Of a DNA stretch of 64,000 bases, positions 60,462 through 64,000 are shown piece after piece (positions within the stretch are counted from its first letter, which is position 1; every line of letters begins with the position of its first letter). The DNA comes from Quillaja saponaria (taxonomy: Eukaryota > Streptophyta > Magnoliopsida > Fabales > Quillajaceae): contig CM055612.1 of NCBI GenBank assembly GCA_029379385.1, forward strand, positions 15,562,001-15,626,000, given 5' to 3'. The notes under the pieces are model-generated. The model did no database searches. It saw nothing but the letters and a program-made list of their open reading frames with translations, and was not told the origin of the DNA. The position numbers and the translations under genes are program-made.

Positions 60462-63400
60462 CTTCCCTTTCAAATTATTGAGCCAGTCACCATTTATACT
60501 TTAGGTTCCATTGTGAGCTCCAATTTGTCAGGGCTAAACTACTATGCTTTTGGACAGCAATAAGGTTGGTCGTGACAAGCAGATGGCTCTTTTGGTCTAG
60601 CAGTGGGTCTTGTTTGAAGAAGGCAGCCATGGTTTCAACATGATAGGTCACTTTTCTTTCTTTCTTTATATTCATTCTACGGAAGCATAAAAATCTGATA
60701 CATCACTATTCAATATGAAATGCATGAGACAACTTCTACTGGTAATTAGGCACTCTACTCACTTCTAACAAATGCAAGCCAAAGAGGCCAAAAGTAAAAT
60801 TCTGCCCACGCACATATTGATGAATTATTTTTAAACAGTGTTATTGTTATGTAATATACTTTCACCACAAAATGGACACAATAAACTTTTGAGTTGAATA
60901 AATATTTTTTGTGTGCATTAGAAACATATGTAAATAAAGTTAAGAATAAAAGATATGTAGGATGGTTACATGATGTTGGGAAGTAAATCTTGGAAATAGA
61001 ATAAGTTGAAATTCCAATTTTATAGGTTAAGCTTATGTTGAAAGTTAGACAATTGGTTTAACTTGAGTTCAATTATGCTAAGTTTATGTTTGATTTGTAT
61101 TTGAAAGTTTGGTTATCATGTTAACATTAAAAGGCTTGATTTAAGCTTTTGATGAAAAGTTAGATAACTAGATTATTTAAAGTCAATATTTGGTTATGAA
61201 TGAAAAGAAAATTAATAAGTTAGATGGATTTCTTAATGTATGTTTAATTAGATATACATGTATGTTCAAGAAAGTTAAGAATACCTTAAGATATTCAATA
61301 AATGCCTAAGAGAAACTAGTGAAATTTAATGAACGAAACTTGGTATGTTTCAATTTAGTTGGTTAAGTAATTTAAGAAAGGGATGCATGGTCAGATTTTA
61401 TAAGTTAGAGAAACCTTGTCTTTCGGGTACTTTCAGGGATGAATTAAATTAAGATTTCTAAAGAGAAAGTGTAGATTAGGGTCTTGAGATGTTAACTGGA
61501 AAATTTCATAACCTTGTTTCAAGTATATTTATTGTTAGAGTTGTTGGAGTACAACTAGGTCTGTATAGAAATTTTGGTGAGCTTCAATCAGTCCAGAAAA
61601 CTTTGTTGGGTGTTGTGGTCTAAATTAGCCTAGAACCTCTAAATAAAAGTTGTTTCCAATATACTAAAGAAAAAAAAAATCTGGAGTGGTGCAGATTTTA
61701 ATTCCATGTTGTACGAATTTTGAAGGTGTTGGAAGTTATGGTTGGGATTTTCGAGTTCTAGTTGTACATGATTTTAACTGATATTAGGGGCTCTTAAAGG
61801 TTGAATTAAGAGTGTAGTGCTGAATATGAAATGTTCCTTACATTTGAGGAACTAGACTGAAAAGTTTCATTAATTTAATTGTGAAGTATGAGAATTTTAT
61901 AAGCATCGGAATTAGAGGTTAACAACTAGGAATTGGTGCAGTACTTTGTTTTTATTCATGTAAGGAATTGAGTGAGTTTAAAACTAATTTTAGGAAAAAT
62001 TTCTAAATAAAAAACTAGATAACATCCTAAAGTTAATGTTTCAACTTGGTTTTATTAAATTTAATTAAGTATGTAAGTAAAAATAAATATAGATCCAAGG
62101 AGGTTATGAAATGCTTAAAGAAGTAAACTTTAAATAATTAACTGTATTGATATACAAATCCAAAAATTACAAATGATTATCATTATAAAGCTACATGTGT
62201 CTAGTATTTAATAAATTTTACCAATCTGGATTTGGAACTTCCTAGAGGAAGATATGATTGTTAAAGTGAACACTGGTCTAAACCCCAGGTTTAGACAGTT
62301 TCAACATTTTTAACTCACTAGTGTTTTTTTCTATCTTTTATAATAGTTTCTTTCTACCCTATACATTGTCAAAGTATTTAAAATGTCTCTTCATTAACAA
62401 CATTACCACATAAAGTACAATTCATATTACTTGACATGTAATGGCTTACTTGATAACTTTCATAAATAGATCTATATAAGTTGATATATATAAGCTTAGT
62501 AATTAAAGGATTATAACAATAACGTTTATGAACTGAGTATTATTTGGAATTATGAATTTTAGTTCTAGACCCTTCTGTGGGCCTGATGACATACGTGAAC
62601 GTATGACAAAGTGATGAATGAAATCGCTTAAAGGTAAGTGATTAATTGTTACCTTTAGATGATAGATTATTATGTATAATTATATACGTATTTGAATAGA
62701 TGAAATATATGGAAAATAAGTAAGTGCAATATTTTAGTGATTTATTTGAATTATTTTTGTTTGATATTGGTTGTAATTGATAAAGGCTAACAAAGTGAGA
62801 TTTTTTGGAGAAATGATTTTTATTTCAGAAATTGAAATCCAGGTGCACCTAGGATATTGTGATTTGATATTTTGATATAAAATATTCTGATTCTAACAAT
62901 TGTTTTAAAATAAATGAGTGCTCAGCCCTGGTGGAATGAATTATGTACGGAGAATTAACCTGTTGTGAGGGCACGTAAATGCCCGGTAGGGGGAGATGCT
63001 GTTGTGCAGGGCTGAGTTACTATGCTGGCTCTTTGCTTGCTTTGTATGTTTTGATTACCTTAATCATTTTAGGTGGATTATACAGTGTACAAATTGAAAT
63101 GTCTTAGCTAAGTTTTATTTTTCTATATTTTATATATGTGTTGGGTGATGCTAGTATGGTACTATTTTTCACTCACTGAGTTTGTATGACACATCCCTTT
63201 TTTGTGATTTTTTTTTTTTTAGTAACAGGATCTCGAGGATGGTGGTTACCTATAATACACTTTTCCAAGTGTTTGGCGGCAAGGTAACTTTTCAGAATCT
63301 CAATCTTGAAGTCAAAGGATGAAAGTTTACAGTCACGTTAGAGCTGTGGAGTTCCTGGTCTTATGTGAGGTAATAGTCAGTTAATTGTTATTATGATGAG

Positions 63401-63699
63401 AATCGAATCGGAGCTTCTTATTGTCTTTATTGTTATAGTTGTTATTGTATAACAATAGAAATGTGTTTTTAAATTTTATAGGCATATTCCACTTTGTGGA
63501 AAACTTCTGTCGAAATTTTTAATAAATTGTTATAAGTTTTAGTAAAATTTTTTTTTTTTAGTTAACTCATGTTTTATAAAATTCACTTTTACTTTTTAGT
63601 TTAGTTAAGTGTCGTGTTCGTTTTTTGTTTGAAGTCAGGGTTACGGAAGTTTGGTTATCTATTCCTTCGGCTAGTCATGCATTTGAGAGGGGTGTGACA

Positions 63700-64000
63700 T
63701 AAATATTAAAAGTATAGTTTTATAATTATAATATTAATATTGTTATGTTAATTATTTTTTTATCTTTAAAATTTTTCAAAAACATATTTATATTGTGTAT
63801 TAAATTTTTTATTTGCTTTATCTATTTTTTAATGTAATTAACATGGAATTTTTTTTTTTTGTTAGCTATAATTTCTTGATATGTAGATATTGTTGATGAA
63901 CATATATTAATATATTATAAACATGATTCACACACAATGCGTATACTACGAAAGCTAGTATTATATAAAAATAGTTTAATGATAACTTTTTTTAAAATTT
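63700..64000. repeat. AT-rich host repeat, unit 2 (right part)
   Basis: AAATATTAAAAGTATAG followed by ATAATTATAATATTAATATTG matches 48522-48560 of unit 1 and continues the host DNA broken by element C. No gene is present. Confidence 0.6.

Larger units (their letters stand above)
49240..63699 (+). mobile_element. Element C: solo LTR (plus) split by element B
   Basis: It starts TGTTATAACCTGGCATAATG and ends GAGGGGTGTGACA. Removing element B (50034-60461 and its 5-bp duplication) leaves an LTR of about 4.0 kb, related along its right part to the LTRs of A and B. No primer site or polypurine tract of its own is present. The flanks are GAAAT (49235-49239) and TAAAT (63700-63704). The other copy of the host repeat reads GAAATATTAA at 48521, which supports GAAAT as the original target. 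The frame at 49493-49705 is unlikely to be coding. Confidence 0.82.

Noticed and set aside
1..64000. CRISPR arrays, tRNA and rRNA genes, bacterial operons
   Set aside because: No regularly spaced repeats with unique spacers and no tRNA- or rRNA-like sequence were seen; everything points to repeat-rich plant DNA.

Overview
This is an AT-rich plant nuclear DNA window, almost certainly from a flowering plant and probably a eudicot; I cannot name the species. The evidence is a CACTA (En/Spm) transposase remnant with the plant-type domain set, a plant RTE-type LINE, a Ty3/gypsy chromovirus reverse-transcriptase scrap, and long LTR elements primed by initiator tRNA-Met (TGGTATCAGAGC). I found no intact host protein gene, tRNA, rRNA or CRISPR array. 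The short open frames are chance frames or broken transposon pieces.

Layout: 1-2960 AT-rich DNA without a gene. About 3000-10500 is a decayed CACTA element (TNP2-like transposase, then a second Ptta/En/Spm-like gene) carrying an inserted or intronic block at about 7400-8130. 10663-18814 is a minus-strand long-LTR element (element D) with a very short internal domain. 18815-21030 is a degraded retroelement ending in a broken 'putative plant transposon protein' frame. 21031-28406 is AT-rich DNA with a minisatellite, a 45-bp tandem duplication over a primer-site-like sequence, and a roughly 300-bp tandem repeat split by a MITE. 28407-35255 is a minus-strand solo LTR holding a second solo LTR (29774-32888). 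35959-48443 is a complete LTR-PBS-internal-PPT-LTR element (A) with 5-bp target duplications and a LINE nested in its first LTR. 49240-63699 is a solo LTR (C) split by a complete element (B, 50034-60461). The DNA around A and C is an AT-rich repeat with a period of about 0.73 kb.

The main story is one group of large non-coding LTR elements that fills about 42 of the 64 kb. LTRs are about 3.1-4.9 kb, start TGTTATAACC or similar and end GGGGTGTGACA. Internal domains of about 3.3-3.5 kb have no conserved reading frame. This fits the class known as LARDs (large retrotransposon derivatives), which would depend on proteins from an autonomous partner. All three internal domains share a 25-nt hairpin soon after the primer-binding site, with the same stem and loop lengths and one paired base change. 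It is a candidate RNA signal for packaging, dimerisation or priming. The LTRs also share two short palindromic blocks.

All coordinates and alignments were made by eye. Element ends backed by target duplications are exact; other boundaries are good to about 10-50 bases.
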